Shown: piece after piece, positions 54,257-61,799 of the stretch
How positions within the stretch are numbered: the first letter of the stretch is position 1
Layout of the letters: each line of letters opens with the position of its first letter
Origin: Halopseudomonas sabulinigri
GTDB taxonomy: Bacteria; Pseudomonadota; Gammaproteobacteria; Pseudomonadales; Pseudomonadaceae
Assembly: GCA_011053055.1 (NCBI GenBank)
Contig: DRHT01000030.1
Coordinates: 21,630-85,629, forward strand
DNA: 64,000 bases
Direction: 5' to 3'
The notes under the pieces: generated by a model
What the model was told of the DNA's origin: nothing
Databases searched by the model: none
The model's input: only the letters and a program-made list of their open reading frames with translations
Translations under genes and position numbers: made by a program

Positions 54257-55435
54257 ATGTCCTATGTGCCTCAAATCAAAATACCCGCCACTTATATGCG
54301 CGGTGGTACCAGTAAAGGTGTGTTCTTCAGTTTGCAGGACTTGCCCGAGCGTGCACAGGTTGCGGGCCCAGCTCGCGACGCATTGCTGTTACGCGTGATC
54401 GGTAGTCCCGACCCTTACGGCAAGCAAACCGACGGTATGGGTGGCGCCACCTCCAGTACCAGCAAAACGGTGATTGTCGGCAAGAGTACCCAGGCTGATC
54501 ACGATGTGGATTACCTTTTTGGTCAGGTAGCTATCGATAAAGCCTTTGTCGACTGGAGTGGTAACTGCGGTAACTTATCCGGCGCTGTAGGGGCCTTTGC
54601 CATCACCAGTGGTTTGGTCTCGGCTGAGCGCGTGCCCGCTAATGGCATCTGCACCGTGCGTATCTGGCAAGCGAATATCAGCAAAACCATCATTGCTCAT
54701 GTGCCCATGACGAATGGTGAAGTGCAGGAAACCGGCGATTTTGAATTGGATGGGGTGACCTTTCCGGCCGCTGAAGTACAGATTGAGTTTATGGACCCAG
54801 CCGACGGTGAAGGCTCCATGTTCCCTACCGGTAATCTGGTTGATGATCTGGAGGTGCCGGGTGTGGGTACGCTTAAGGCGACCATGATCAATTCCGGTAT
54901 TCCCACTATATTTATCAACGCAGCGGACATTGGCTATAACGGCAGCGAGTTGCAGGGCGATATCAACGGTGACGCAGCAGCGCTGGCGCGCTTCGAGCTG
55001 ATTCGGGCCCATGGCGCTATGCGCATGGGGCTGATAAAGGATGTATCTGAAGCCGCAGGCCGTCAGCACACACCTAAAGTCGCTTTTGTTGCGCCATCAA
55101 AAAGCTACACGTCGTCCAGCGGTAAAGCAGTACCGGCAAGCGATATTGATCTGTCGGTGCGAGCGCTGTCGATGGGCGTATTACACCACGCCATGATGGG
55201 CACCGCGGCAGTGGCGATCGGTACAGCGGCAGCCATCCCCGGCACGCTGGTCAACTTGGCCGCTGGAGGTGGCGAGCGCACCGCTGCTACCTTCGGTCAT
55301 CCCTCCGGTACTTTGCGCGTTGGCGCTGAGGCCGCGTTGGTTGATGGTCAATGGCAAGCCACCAAGGCAGTCATGAGCCGCAGTGCACGGGTGCTGATGG
55401 AAGGCTGGGTGCGCGTGCCGGGCGACGCGTTCTGA
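54257..55435 (+). CDS. prpF: 2-methylaconitate cis-trans isomerase PrpF
   Basis: The product is 392 residues with a diaminopimelate-epimerase-like fold. Family blocks are ATYMRGGTSKGVFFS, GKQTDGMGGATSSTSKT, DWSGNCGNLSGAVGAFAI and the C-terminal GGGERTAATFGHPSGTLRVG. It converts the trans product of AcnD into the cis isomer used by aconitase. It is the last prp gene before a terminator; no prpD follows. Confidence 0.95.
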   Translation: MSYVPQIKIPATYMRGGTSKGVFFSLQDLPERAQVAGPARDALLLRVIGSPDPYGKQTDGMGGATSSTSKTVIVGKSTQADHDVDYLFGQVAIDKAFVDWSGNCGNLSGAVGAFAITSGLVSAERVPANGICTVRIWQANISKTIIAHVPMTNGEVQETGDFELDGVTFPAAEVQIEFMDPADGEGSMFPTGNLVDDLEVPGVGTLKATMINSGIPTIFINAADIGYNGSELQGDINGDAAALARFELIRAHGAMRMGLIKDVSEAAGRQHTPKVAFVAPSKSYTSSSGKAVPASDIDLSVRALSMGVLHHAMMGTAAVAIGTAAAIPGTLVNLAAGGGERTAATFGHPSGTLRVGAEAALVDGQWQATKAVMSRSARVLMEGWVRVPGDAF

Positions 55436-55456
55436 GTCGTACCGGAAGAAGCAAGG

Positions 55457-55490
55457 GGCTACCCGGTCTAGGCTGGGTAGCCTTTTTTTT
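55457..55490 (+). terminator. Terminator of the prp operon
   Basis: GGCTACCC/GGGTAGCC stem with a 10-base loop and eight T. Confidence 0.9.
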
Positions 55491-55625
55491 GCAGTCGCTG
55501 TGAGCCGGCTCGCCCTTTACTTATCAGTGTTTTGAATAGTACCGCTTGCATTGCGGGCTGCGTCTGGCGATGGCCCGGTGGCATGCTACTCTAAATTTTT
55601 TACTCTACTCGATAGGGAATTCGTC

Positions 55626-56414
55626 ATGAATCTGGATTTATCAGGTAAGCGGGCCTTGGTGTGTGGCGCCAGTCAGGGGCTAGGCGAGGCCTGTGCCTAC
55701 CAGTTGGCACAACAGGGCGCAGAGGTTGTATTGCTGGCTCGTTCGGCAGACAAGCTGCAGACATTGTGTTCACGTTTGCCGGCGGAGCATGGCCAGGAGC
55801 ACAGCTTTCTTGCCGTGGATATGCAAGATCACAAGACGTTGGCTGAAGTGGTTGGCTACGAGTTGGAGCAGGGCGGGGCCATGCACATCTGGATCAACAA
55901 CACGGGCGGTCCAGCACCCGGCCCCGCGCATACCGCTGAACCTCAAGCCTATGCCGAGGCGTTTATGCAGCACATGGTTAGCGCTCAAGTGTTACTTCAG
56001 CTTTTGTTGCCGGGCATGCGTGAAGCGCAATACGGTCGTATTCTCAACGTATTGTCTACCTCGGTGAAGCAGGCGATACCCAATCTGGGCGTATCCAATA
56101 CCATGCGTGCGGCAATGGGTAATTGGGCCAAGACGTTGGCCGGCGAGCTGGCGGCAGACGGTATTACTGTAAACAACGTATTGCCGGGGCTAACGCGCAC
56201 ACCACGCCTCGATAGCTTGATTAAGCATAGCGCTAAGGCCAGTGGCAAGACCATTGAGCAGATTACTCAGGGCATGGCGGCGAGTATTCCCGTACAGCGT
56301 TTTGCCGAGCCGGCAGAGTTTGCCAACGCGGTTGGCTTTCTAGCCTCGCCTGCGGCGGCCTACATCAACGGAATCAATTTGCCGGTCGATGGTGGCAAAA
56401 CCAGTAGTCTGTAA
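55626..56414 (+). CDS. SDR-family protein with altered active site
   Basis: The product is 262 residues from ATG 55626. The cofactor motif GASQGLGEA and NNTGGPAPGP are intact. The classical YxxxK is replaced: STSVKQAIPNLGVSNTMRAA has Ser and Arg at the Tyr and Lys positions (S-N-T-M-R). This pattern occurs in a sub-branch annotated as 3-oxoacyl reductases whose activity is unclear. It is a single gene between two terminators, downstream of the prp operon but not part of it. Confidence 0.85.
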   Translation: MNLDLSGKRALVCGASQGLGEACAYQLAQQGAEVVLLARSADKLQTLCSRLPAEHGQEHSFLAVDMQDHKTLAEVVGYELEQGGAMHIWINNTGGPAPGPAHTAEPQAYAEAFMQHMVSAQVLLQLLLPGMREAQYGRILNVLSTSVKQAIPNLGVSNTMRAAMGNWAKTLAGELAADGITVNNVLPGLTRTPRLDSLIKHSAKASGKTIEQITQGMAASIPVQRFAEPAEFANAVGFLASPAAAYINGINLPVDGGKTSSL

Positions 56415-56423
56415 AGCGGTGTC

Positions 56424-56460
56424 AAAACAAAACGCCCGGCCAATGGCCGGGCGTTTTGTT
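56424..56460. terminator. Bidirectional terminator between the SDR gene and folD
   Basis: A long perfect stem, AAAACGCCCGGCC/GGCCGGGCGTTTT, with loop AAT, A-rich on the left and T-rich on the right. Confidence 0.92.
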
Positions 56461-56474
56461 TACTGCTAGCCGGG

Positions 56475-57329
56475 TCAGTCGTGCAGATGGGCGCAGGCGT
56501 GCAGGGTATTCTCCAGCAGGCAGGCGCGCGTCATCGGACCCACGCCACCGGGTACGGGGGTAATCCAGCTGGCGCGTTCCGCGGCCGCAGCGAATTCCAC
56601 ATCACCCACCAGGCGACCGTCTTCCATTCGGTTGATACCCACATCAACCACGATGGCACCGGGCTTGATCCACTCACCTTTAACCAGTCCAGGCTTACCC
56701 GCCGCTACCACCACCAAATCTGAGCGACGCACGTGGTCTTCCAGACTCTTGGTGAAGCGATGGGTGATGGTAGTGGTGCAACCAGCCAGCAGTAGCTCCA
56801 GGGCCATGGGGCGACCGACGATGTTGGATGCGCCAACGACGGTGGCATCCAGGCCGTACAGGTCCACACCGGTGCTTTTCAGTAGCTTGACGATACCCAT
56901 AGGCGTACAGGGGCGCAGCAACGGCATGCGTTGTGCCAAGCGTCCAATGTTGTAGGGGTGAAAGCCGTCAACGTCTTTGTCGGGACGGATGCGTTCAAGT
57001 AGTTGCGAGGCATCGAGGTGGGCAGGGAGGGGCAGTTGCACCAAAATGCCGTCTATCTCCGGATCGTCGTTGAGATCATCGATCAGGGTGAGCAATTCTT
57101 GCTGTTGGGTGCTTGCGGGCAGGTCATGCGAGCGAGAGATAAAGCCAACCTCTTCACAGTCTTTTCGTTTATGCGAAACGTAGACTTGAGATGCCGGGTC
57201 GCTGCCGACCAGAATTACGGCCAATCCTGGCAAACGTAAGCCGCGTTCAGTGCGTTCGGCAACTTTCGCGGCGATCTCCTTACGGAGGTTGGCAGCAATC
57301 TGCTTGCCATCAATGAGCTGGGCGTTCAT
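56475..57329 (-). CDS. folD: Methylenetetrahydrofolate dehydrogenase/cyclohydrolase FolD
   Basis: The product is 284 residues. Substrate-site Lys is in [58 protein letters not shown] and [18 protein letters not shown] are FolD signatures. It interconverts methylene-, methenyl- and formyl-tetrahydrofolate in the cytoplasm using NADP+. It is convergent with the SDR gene and shares its terminator. Confidence 0.97.
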   Translation of the reverse strand: MNAQLIDGKQIAANLRKEIAAKVAERTERGLRLPGLAVILVGSDPASQVYVSHKRKDCEEVGFISRSHDLPASTQQQELLTLIDDLNDDPEIDGILVQLPLPAHLDASQLLERIRPDKDVDGFHPYNIGRLAQRMPLLRPCTPMGIVKLLKSTGVDLYGLDATVVGASNIVGRPMALELLLAGCTTTITHRFTKSLEDHVRRSDLVVVAAGKPGLVKGEWIKPGAIVVDVGINRMEDGRLVGDVEFAAAAERASWITPVPGGVGPMTRACLLENTLHACAHLHD

Positions 57330-57512
57330 GGGGTTCCTGACGCAGAATAAATTGGCGGCATTGTCGCACGCTCAGGCCTGTACGCAAAAGGGCGATCATG
57401 GTCTGAGTCCGTAAAAGCAGAAAACGGCGGGTTTGTTCGCCGCCAGCTTCGAAAGTTTTGCCGCGCGGGAGCGATAAGCTGCTCTTCTGATTAAAAAAAT
57501 TACAAACCAACG
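57330..57512. other. Gene-free stretch upstream of the tRNA promoter
   Basis: About 180 bases between the folD start and the tRNA promoter; no gene seen. It should contain the folD promoter. Confidence 0.4.
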
Positions 57513-57541
57513 TTGACGTGGCGCGGCTCGCTAAGTATTAT
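57513..57541 (+). promoter_or_regulatory. Sigma-70 promoter of the tRNA-Arg/His/Leu unit
   Basis: A -35 box TTGACG and a -10 box TATTAT with exactly 17 bases between, about 120 bases upstream of tRNA-Arg. Confidence 0.68.
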
Positions 57542-57662
57542 TTGCCCCGCTTCACAGACACAGCGATACCGGTTTGGAAGGTGGTCAGGCTCCACCGAGT
57601 GATCGTCACAAAAGATCAGTCGGACATGCCGATGATGTTTCATCATCTACCATGTGCAAAAG

Positions 57663-57739
57663 GTGCCCGTAGCTCAGTTGGATAGAGCATCCGCCTTCTA
57701 AGCGGATGGTCGCAGGTTCGAGTCCTGCCGGGTGCGCCA
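57663..57739 (+). tRNA. tRNA-Arg (anticodon TCT)
   Basis: A complete 77-base cloverleaf with CCA. The anticodon stem ATCCGC/GCGGAT with loop CTTCTAA gives TCT. The acceptor GTGCCCG pairs with CGGGTGC through two wobbles; pseudomonad copies I recall start GCGCCCG. Confidence 0.95.
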
Positions 57740-57780
57740 TTGCGCGAAGGTTTGGAGTGTTAGTGTTGCAGTGAGTAGTG

Positions 57781-57856
57781 GTGGGCGTAGCTCAGTTGGT
57801 AGAGCACAGGATTGTGACTCCTGTTGTCGTGGGTTCGATCCCCATCGTCCACCCCA
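57781..57856 (+). tRNA. tRNA-His (anticodon GTG)
   Basis: A complete 76-base cloverleaf. Acceptor GTGGGCG pairs with CGTCCAC, discriminator C and CCA are encoded, and the anticodon loop TTGTGAC gives GTG. Confidence 0.96.
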
Positions 57857-57871
57857 TTATTCTGTGAAAAT

Positions 57872-57895
57872 GCCAGGCTCCCGGCCTGGCGTTTT
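57872..57895 (+). terminator. Hairpin terminator-like element between tRNA-His and tRNA-Leu
   Basis: The stem GCCAGGC/GCCTGGC is followed by G and four T. It may only partly end transcription, because tRNA-Leu begins 15 bases later. Confidence 0.6.
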
Positions 57896-57909
57896 CGTAT
57901 TAGCTTTAT

Positions 57910-57994
57910 GCGGACGTGGTGGAATTGGTAGACACACCAGATTTAGGTTCTGGCGCCGCGAGGTGTGAGAGTTCGAGTCTCTCCGTCCGCACCA
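57910..57994 (+). tRNA. tRNA-Leu (anticodon TAG)
   Basis: An 85-base class II tRNA with a long variable arm (TGGCGCCGCGAGGTGTGA region). Acceptor GCGGACG pairs with CGTCCGC, CCA is encoded, and the anticodon loop ATTTAGG gives TAG. The integrase gene of a mobile element lies just downstream, so its 3' end is the likely insertion site. Confidence 0.96.
57971..57994 (+). other. Probable attachment site (left end) in the tRNA-Leu 3' half
   Basis: The T-arm and acceptor of tRNA-Leu (GTTCGAGTCTCTCCGTCCGC and following ACCA) is the usual att core for integrases of this type. The matching right-hand copy would lie beyond the window. Confidence 0.5.
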
Positions 57995-58080
57995 TATAAG
58001 TTGTTGTTTTTGTTAGTGCTAGCCAGCGCGGTACCCTGAAAAGGGAACGTGTTGGGAACACTTCGGGAATAACAGGCATT

Positions 58081-58107
58081 AAAAAGCCGCCTCTTTAGGC
58101 GGCTTTT
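58081..58107. terminator. Bidirectional terminator between tRNA-Leu and the integrase gene
   Basis: AAAAGCCGCC/GGCGGCTTTT with loop TCTTTA. It gives a T-run on both strands, serving the tRNA unit and the convergent int gene. Confidence 0.88.
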
Positions 58108-58121
58108 GTCGTTTCTGGGGT

Positions 58122-59303
58122 TCAGCAATTCAGGGCTTCGGCGATTATATCTAGCTGATTGTGTGCACGCTTTGGTATCCAGGTGCCGTAGTGGCGGTGA
58201 ATCATTGCCGTGTTGGTGTGCCCCATGTATTCAGCGACCCACTCAACCGGCGCCACGCCGGTGCTTAAAATCTGGCTGGCGAAGGTGTGGCGGCAGTTGT
58301 TGGGGCTGCGGTACCGCACGCCGACAGCAGCCAGGCGGCCTACCCACCAGTTTTTCAGCAGCACATCAGAGCTGGTCCAGGCGGCGCGCGTGCTGGTTTT
58401 GTGGAATACGAACCGCAGGCGCTGTTTGCGCACCGTGCGGTTGTCTCGATCTGTTACGTCCACTTCGATAGGTGTTAGGTGTGCTGTCAGCTTGGCCTGG
58501 GCGAGCAGGGCGTCATGTGCTGGTTTGAGCAGCTTGAGCTCGCGGTTTGAACGGCGGGTTTTGGTTACCTTGTAGTGCCCGCGCACCTGGCCGCGCCGAA
58601 AGCGAATGATGCCGGCTTCCAGATCGATCACGTCTTCCCATGCCAGCGATATGGCCTCAGACACGCGGGGGCCGCTCCACAGCATGAACTGGGCGAGGTT
58701 GAGTTCCTGCAGGTGGTCGAGATCCGGCGTGAGAATCTTGGTGATCTCGTCCCGGTCGAAGGGGTCAACGTCTTCTGTGTCTGGCAGCTTAATCGCAATG
58801 CCGAGTGTTGGATCGTGCGCCGAGCGGTTGCGCGCTCGGTACAGGGTATAGGTCTGATGCAGGATGTTGACGATATCGCGGATGGTTTTATTGTGCAGCT
58901 TGGGCATCAGCAGCTGCTGCACCCACGCCATCACCTCAATGTTATCGACGCTATCGGCCTGCCGGTGTGCCCAGTGAGGGCGAATATGGTTTTTCACCTT
59001 ACTGGCGTAGGCCCGATAGCCTGAAACCGCCATTTCATTGCGCTTGATATCGAGCAGCAGATCCAGATAGTGCCCCAGCGTGCTGGTTTGTACCCTGGGC
59101 GAATCTGGGAAGTGGCGGGCATAGTTGAACACGCCTTGCTGAATTTCATAGTTGATGGTGCCCACCAGGCGCTGCGCGTTGGCAATGTTGGCCGGCGTTG
59201 CTTCGCCGCTGATTGACTCGCGGCACAGCTCCCCCTGGTACCGAAAGTACACGCGCACGCGGTTACCGCGTACCTCTACACCCTCTGCCATGTGCGTCCC
59301 CAC
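58122..59303 (-). CDS. int: Tyrosine recombinase (site-specific integrase)
   Basis: The product is 393 residues; ATG 59291 (MAEGVEVRGNRVRVYFRYQG) is as likely a start as 59303. The N-terminal arm-binding domain of the DUF3596 type is followed by a SAM-like core-binding domain (residues 75-170) and the catalytic domain. Catalytic residues are the Arg in WSGPRVSEAISLAW, RHTFASQIL, GHTNTAMIHRHYG and its nucleophile Tyr. The His of the H-x-x-R box is Asn here (NNCRHTF). It should integrate the element at tRNA-Leu. The gene ends at a shared terminator. Confidence 0.93.
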   Translation of the reverse strand: MGTHMAEGVEVRGNRVRVYFRYQGELCRESISGEATPANIANAQRLVGTINYEIQQGVFNYARHFPDSPRVQTSTLGHYLDLLLDIKRNEMAVSGYRAYASKVKNHIRPHWAHRQADSVDNIEVMAWVQQLLMPKLHNKTIRDIVNILHQTYTLYRARNRSAHDPTLGIAIKLPDTEDVDPFDRDEITKILTPDLDHLQELNLAQFMLWSGPRVSEAISLAWEDVIDLEAGIIRFRRGQVRGHYKVTKTRRSNRELKLLKPAHDALLAQAKLTAHLTPIEVDVTDRDNRTVRKQRLRFVFHKTSTRAAWTSSDVLLKNWWVGRLAAVGVRYRSPNNCRHTFASQILSTGVAPVEWVAEYMGHTNTAMIHRHYGTWIPKRAHNQLDIIAEALNC

Positions 59304-59337
59304 GCTGATGTGTTGTAGCCAGAATAACTGGCTGGCA

Positions 59338-59361
59338 TAAAAACGGCCCCCTATGGGGCCG
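59338..59361 (-). terminator. Terminator between the small-gene operon and int
   Basis: On the minus strand CGGCCCC/GGGGCCG with loop ATAG is followed by a T-run. int is therefore probably transcribed from its own promoter just downstream. Confidence 0.8.
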
Positions 59362-59382
59362 AGAATTACAGCGCCTTGATTC

Positions 59383-59613
59383 TTAGCTGAGCCACTCGCC
59401 GCGTCGCAGCCATTGCCGGCGCATTTCTTCCACCAGCGTACTGATATTAGATTCCGGCCGTTTTTTCTCCCTGAGCAGTGCTTTCAGCGCTTCGAGGCGT
59501 TCTGTCGTGCGGTAACCTCGGCGGATCCACGAACGGGCCTCAGCTTCGAGCAGCTGCTGTTTAACGGGCTTGTCGTCTGGGTTGCCAGGCTTGAATAGGA
59601 TTTGATCAGGCAT
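59383..59613 (-). CDS. Small hypothetical protein of the mobile element
   Basis: The product is 76 residues from ATG 59613 (MPDQILFKPGNPDDKP), with AGGAGG nine bases upstream; the longer frame is ignored. It is highly charged and helical (ARSWIRRGYRTTERLEALKA, LVEEMRRQWLRRGEWLS), which would suit a nucleic-acid-binding or regulatory protein. No family is recognised. It overlaps the preceding membrane-protein gene by 8 bases. Confidence 0.65.
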   Translation of the reverse strand: MPDQILFKPGNPDDKPVKQQLLEAEARSWIRRGYRTTERLEALKALLREKKRPESNISTLVEEMRRQWLRRGEWLS

Positions 59614-59848
59614 TGGTGGCCTCCTGCTTTGCAATCCAATGCGTGTAAAAGCCCTTGGCCCAGACGGCCGTATACAGCAGGGACAACAGGAGAATTCCCC
59701 ACTGCTGGGAGCTGATCGCAGCCCAGAACCAGAAAGGCTGGCTGATCAGGCCAAAGACGCTGGCCCAGCGCCGGCGCTCGATGCGCTTCTCTTGGGTGAG
59801 CCAGATGGCGAGTAGGCTGAAAATGGTGAGGCCGAATTGATTAATCAT
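59606..59848 (-). CDS. Small two-helix membrane protein of the mobile element
   Basis: The product is 80 residues from ATG 59848 (MINQFGLTIFSLLAIWLTQE); the longer upstream frame overlaps another gene. There are probably two or three hydrophobic segments (residues 3-18, 32-48, 50-66) with a basic loop ERRRW between. The size would fit a holin-like or anchoring protein, but no family is recognised. It overlaps its neighbours at both ends (8 bases each), implying coupled translation. Confidence 0.6.
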   Translation of the reverse strand: MINQFGLTIFSLLAIWLTQEKRIERRRWASVFGLISQPFWFWAAISSQQWGILLLSLLYTAVWAKGFYTHWIAKQEATNA

Positions 59849-60350
59849 CACTTCGCACCTCTCTATTCGAGGTGTATATCTTTGAGGCAGATTCCAAGCA
59901 ATTTTTAAAATCCTTAACAAGAAGCTCGGGGCGTACACGGTCGAAGCCCTGCTGCAAAAGTGCCTCACAGCGTCTAGTCGCCCATTGTAGGCCCGGTGCG
60001 AGTGGGTCTTGCTGCTGGCTTGCTTTTTCAATGTTGGATAGGTCGGCCTGCATCCCGAATTTCCGCTTTACCTCGTCGATATCGGATATCCACTCTGTTG
60101 GATGAAACATTTCTTCCAGTTCGTTTTTAGTTAACCGCATCTCCCGGCCAGCATCAGTCAGGCAGATGTAGACGGTTTTGGCTTCATCCCATTTGGCTCT
60201 TTCAGCTGCGATGATGTGGGCATTGCCACAACGCCTTCCATCGCGGGTTGGTAGATGCGCACCCATAACGTATTCGCCGTGGGTATGGCCAATAGCCCAT
60301 TCAGGAAGCGTCACGAATAGGTCTAAATCATTGCTGTCTGGCTTATTCAT
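59841..60350 (-). CDS. Hypothetical protein of the mobile element
   Basis: The product is 169 residues from ATG 60350, with GAGGAGGTG correctly upstream. The N-terminal half looks like a compact beta-rich domain (WAIGHTHGEYVMGAHLPTRD, GNAHIIAAERAKWDEA, TVYICLTDAGREM). The C-terminal half is helical. No family is recognised. The start overlaps the previous stop by 8 bases. Confidence 0.7.
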   Translation of the reverse strand: MNKPDSNDLDLFVTLPEWAIGHTHGEYVMGAHLPTRDGRRCGNAHIIAAERAKWDEAKTVYICLTDAGREMRLTKNELEEMFHPTEWISDIDEVKRKFGMQADLSNIEKASQQQDPLAPGLQWATRRCEALLQQGFDRVRPELLVKDFKNCLESASKIYTSNREVRSDD

Positions 60351-60795
60351 TGATCACCTCCTCTAAACTCAGCGATTCAAACCCTGCTTGTTCTACCGTA
60401 GCGGCGATTATGCGGATCCCGCAGCGACCGTATGGGTTGCCGTTCTCAGCGCCCCAGCCTTCTTCGTCGCGGAATTTTTCGGACCAGTGTTTGCCCTGGT
60501 CTAGCTGGCCGATCGCGAAGTCGACATCCCAACCGCTTTGGAGCATCAGGCCAATGACCAGATGACCGGCCATGCGGATGACGGCCCTTACGTGGTCGCC
60601 TTCCTCTTCGTCTGCTCTGTTTTCGTGATCGGTCCAGAACTCGTTTATCTGCTGGGCGAATTGCGGGGTCAGAACGCCGTGGTCGACCTCGAACATAACC
60701 GAGTAATCGCGAAAGTCTTCGCTGACGCGGTATCGCTTGATATTGCTGTCAGTGGTAGCCTGCGGGGTACCGCTGTTGGGTTGAGTTGCTTGCAT
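60343..60795 (-). CDS. DUF2528-like protein of the mobile element
   Basis: The product is 150 residues from ATG 60795, preceded by the shared leader AAAGGAGAGCACC. The central part (RYRVSEDFRDYSVMFEVDHG, LTPQFAQQINEFWTDHE, AVIRMAGHLVIGLMLQSGWD) matches my memory of the DUF2528 family, found on Pseudomonas islands and phages. No function is assigned. A hairpin with a CGGCAA loop lies upstream. Confidence 0.68.
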   Translation of the reverse strand: MQATQPNSGTPQATTDSNIKRYRVSEDFRDYSVMFEVDHGVLTPQFAQQINEFWTDHENRADEEEGDHVRAVIRMAGHLVIGLMLQSGWDVDFAIGQLDQGKHWSEKFRDEEGWGAENGNPYGRCGIRIIAATVEQAGFESLSLEEVINE

Positions 60796-60817
60796 GGTGC
60801 TCTCCTTTCTGTGGTTG

Positions 60818-60845
60818 GCCCTGGTGAGTTGCCGCTCGCCGGGGC
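60818..60845 (-). promoter_or_regulatory. CGGCAA-loop hairpin, copy A (before the DUF2528-like gene)
   Basis: On the minus strand GCCCCGGCGAG pairs with CTCACCAGGGC (9 of 11 pairs) around the loop CGGCAA. It lies 22 bases before the ATG and is followed by AAAGGAGAGCACC. The loop, leader and spacing match copies B and C. Confidence 0.72.
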
Positions 60846-60855
60846 TTTTTTTTGC

Positions 60856-61209
60856 TCAGACTGGCTGGGGTTGCCGAGCTGGCAGGTGAGATATTTTCAG
60901 GTTCTCGAACTGGTAGTCCGGGGCCTGTACATAGCAGGCCAGTGCGGCGGCTATGGTTAGATCCTTGCGACCGTTCAGACTCCTGCTCAGTCTTGTCAGC
61001 TCGAACAACTGCTCTGAATTCACTCCGTCGAAAACCACTAGTTTGACCTGCGGGTCTGTGAAACTCATGCGCACGAGCCTCGCCAGTCCAGCCATCGTGC
61101 AGCGGCCGGGATCGCTTTGCATGACCTCGCCGGTGGATTCACGCATCAGGTTGCGGAGCATCGTAGTTTTGCCGGACCCTTCCGGGCCTGATATCAAGTG
61201 CAGGTTCAT
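60856..61209 (-). CDS. Small P-loop NTPase of the mobile element
   Basis: The product is 117 residues from ATG 61209 (MNLHLISGPEGSGKTTML). Walker A is GPEGSGKTT at residues 8-16; the possible Walker B is VKLVVFDGVNSE. The length is unusually short for an ATPase and no helicase or partition motif is visible. The start overlaps the previous gene's stop (ATGA). It could assist replication, partition or packaging; unassigned. Confidence 0.75.
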   Translation of the reverse strand: MNLHLISGPEGSGKTTMLRNLMRESTGEVMQSDPGRCTMAGLARLVRMSFTDPQVKLVVFDGVNSEQLFELTRLSRSLNGRKDLTIAAALACYVQAPDYQFENLKISHLPARQPQPV

Positions 61210-61586
61210 GACCGATCCCCCCAGCGCGCAACCAGGCTTTGAAAAATGTAATGTCCGCCCTCGATCATCTCGTGCACTTCGCGCTCTGGTGACCAATCCA
61301 TCATTAGCACTGCCATGCAGTCGCTGTGCAGCTCCTGGTCGAGTGCGCGCAGCTCGGTGAGGGTGAACGGGAACGTGGGGGCGTTGTACAGGCCCAGTAG
61401 GAAGCGCCCGACCACGGCGCTCTGGCTGCTGTTGCCCTGAGCGGTGTTGACCAGGCGGCGCAGTGCCGGCAGACCGGATGCCTGCACAGCTGCGCGTTGG
61501 TGCTGCATTACCTGCATTTTTCTGTAGAGGCTTTCGGCGGTGCGCTGCTGGGCCAGCTCTTCTGAATGGTTTGCGATTGTTTGCAT
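61206..61586 (-). CDS. DUF7673-like protein of the mobile element
   Basis: The product is 126 residues from ATG 61586 (MQTIANHSEELAQQRTAES), with the shared leader AAAGGAGAGCACC. The core (GLPALRRLVNTAQGNSSQS, VVGRFLLGLYNAPTFPFTL, ELRALDQELHSDCMAVL) resembles a family of plasmid and island proteins listed as DUF7673, from memory. Function is unknown. It is preceded by hairpin copy B. Confidence 0.65.
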   Translation of the reverse strand: MQTIANHSEELAQQRTAESLYRKMQVMQHQRAAVQASGLPALRRLVNTAQGNSSQSAVVGRFLLGLYNAPTFPFTLTELRALDQELHSDCMAVLMMDWSPEREVHEMIEGGHYIFQSLVARWGDRS

Positions 61587-61604
61587 GGTGCTCTCCTTTG
61601 AGTT

Positions 61605-61628
61605 GCCCCAGCGTTGCCGCGCTGGGGC
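61605..61628 (-). promoter_or_regulatory. CGGCAA-loop hairpin, copy B (before the DUF7673-like gene)
   Basis: A perfect nine-base stem, GCCCCAGCG/CGCTGGGGC, around the loop CGGCAA on the minus strand. It lies 18 bases before the ATG and just after the previous stop codon. Confidence 0.8.
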
Positions 61629-61633
61629 GTGTA

Positions 61634-61756
61634 TCACTTGTGGGCCAGGGCGATTAGGCCGTCTGGCACGTAGTAGCCGAGGGTGATCAGCAGGGCCATC
61701 AGCAGTGCGCTGCCGGCCAGGCTGGCTAGGTTTTGAGTGCGGTGGTTGGGTTGCAT
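61634..61756 (-). CDS. 40-residue single-helix membrane peptide of the mobile element
   Basis: A 40-residue product from ATG 61756 with the shared leader AAAGGAGAGCACC. One hydrophobic helix (LAGSALLMALLITLGYYV) follows a short polar N-terminus. No family is recognised. Support for translation comes from the leader, which is identical to that of two larger genes, and from the tight spacing to the neighbours. Confidence 0.6.
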   Translation of the reverse strand: MQPNHRTQNLASLAGSALLMALLITLGYYVPDGLIALAHK

Positions 61757-61775
61757 GGTGCTCTCCTTTGTGTGG

Positions 61776-61799
61776 TGGCCGGCGTTGCCGCGCCGGTCA
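61776..61799 (-). promoter_or_regulatory. CGGCAA-loop hairpin, copy C (overlapping the replication-gene stop)
   Basis: On the minus strand TGACCGGCG pairs with CGCCGGCCA (nine pairs, one G-T) around the loop CGGCAA, 19 bases before the ATG. The first three bases are the TGA stop of the replication gene. Confidence 0.75.
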
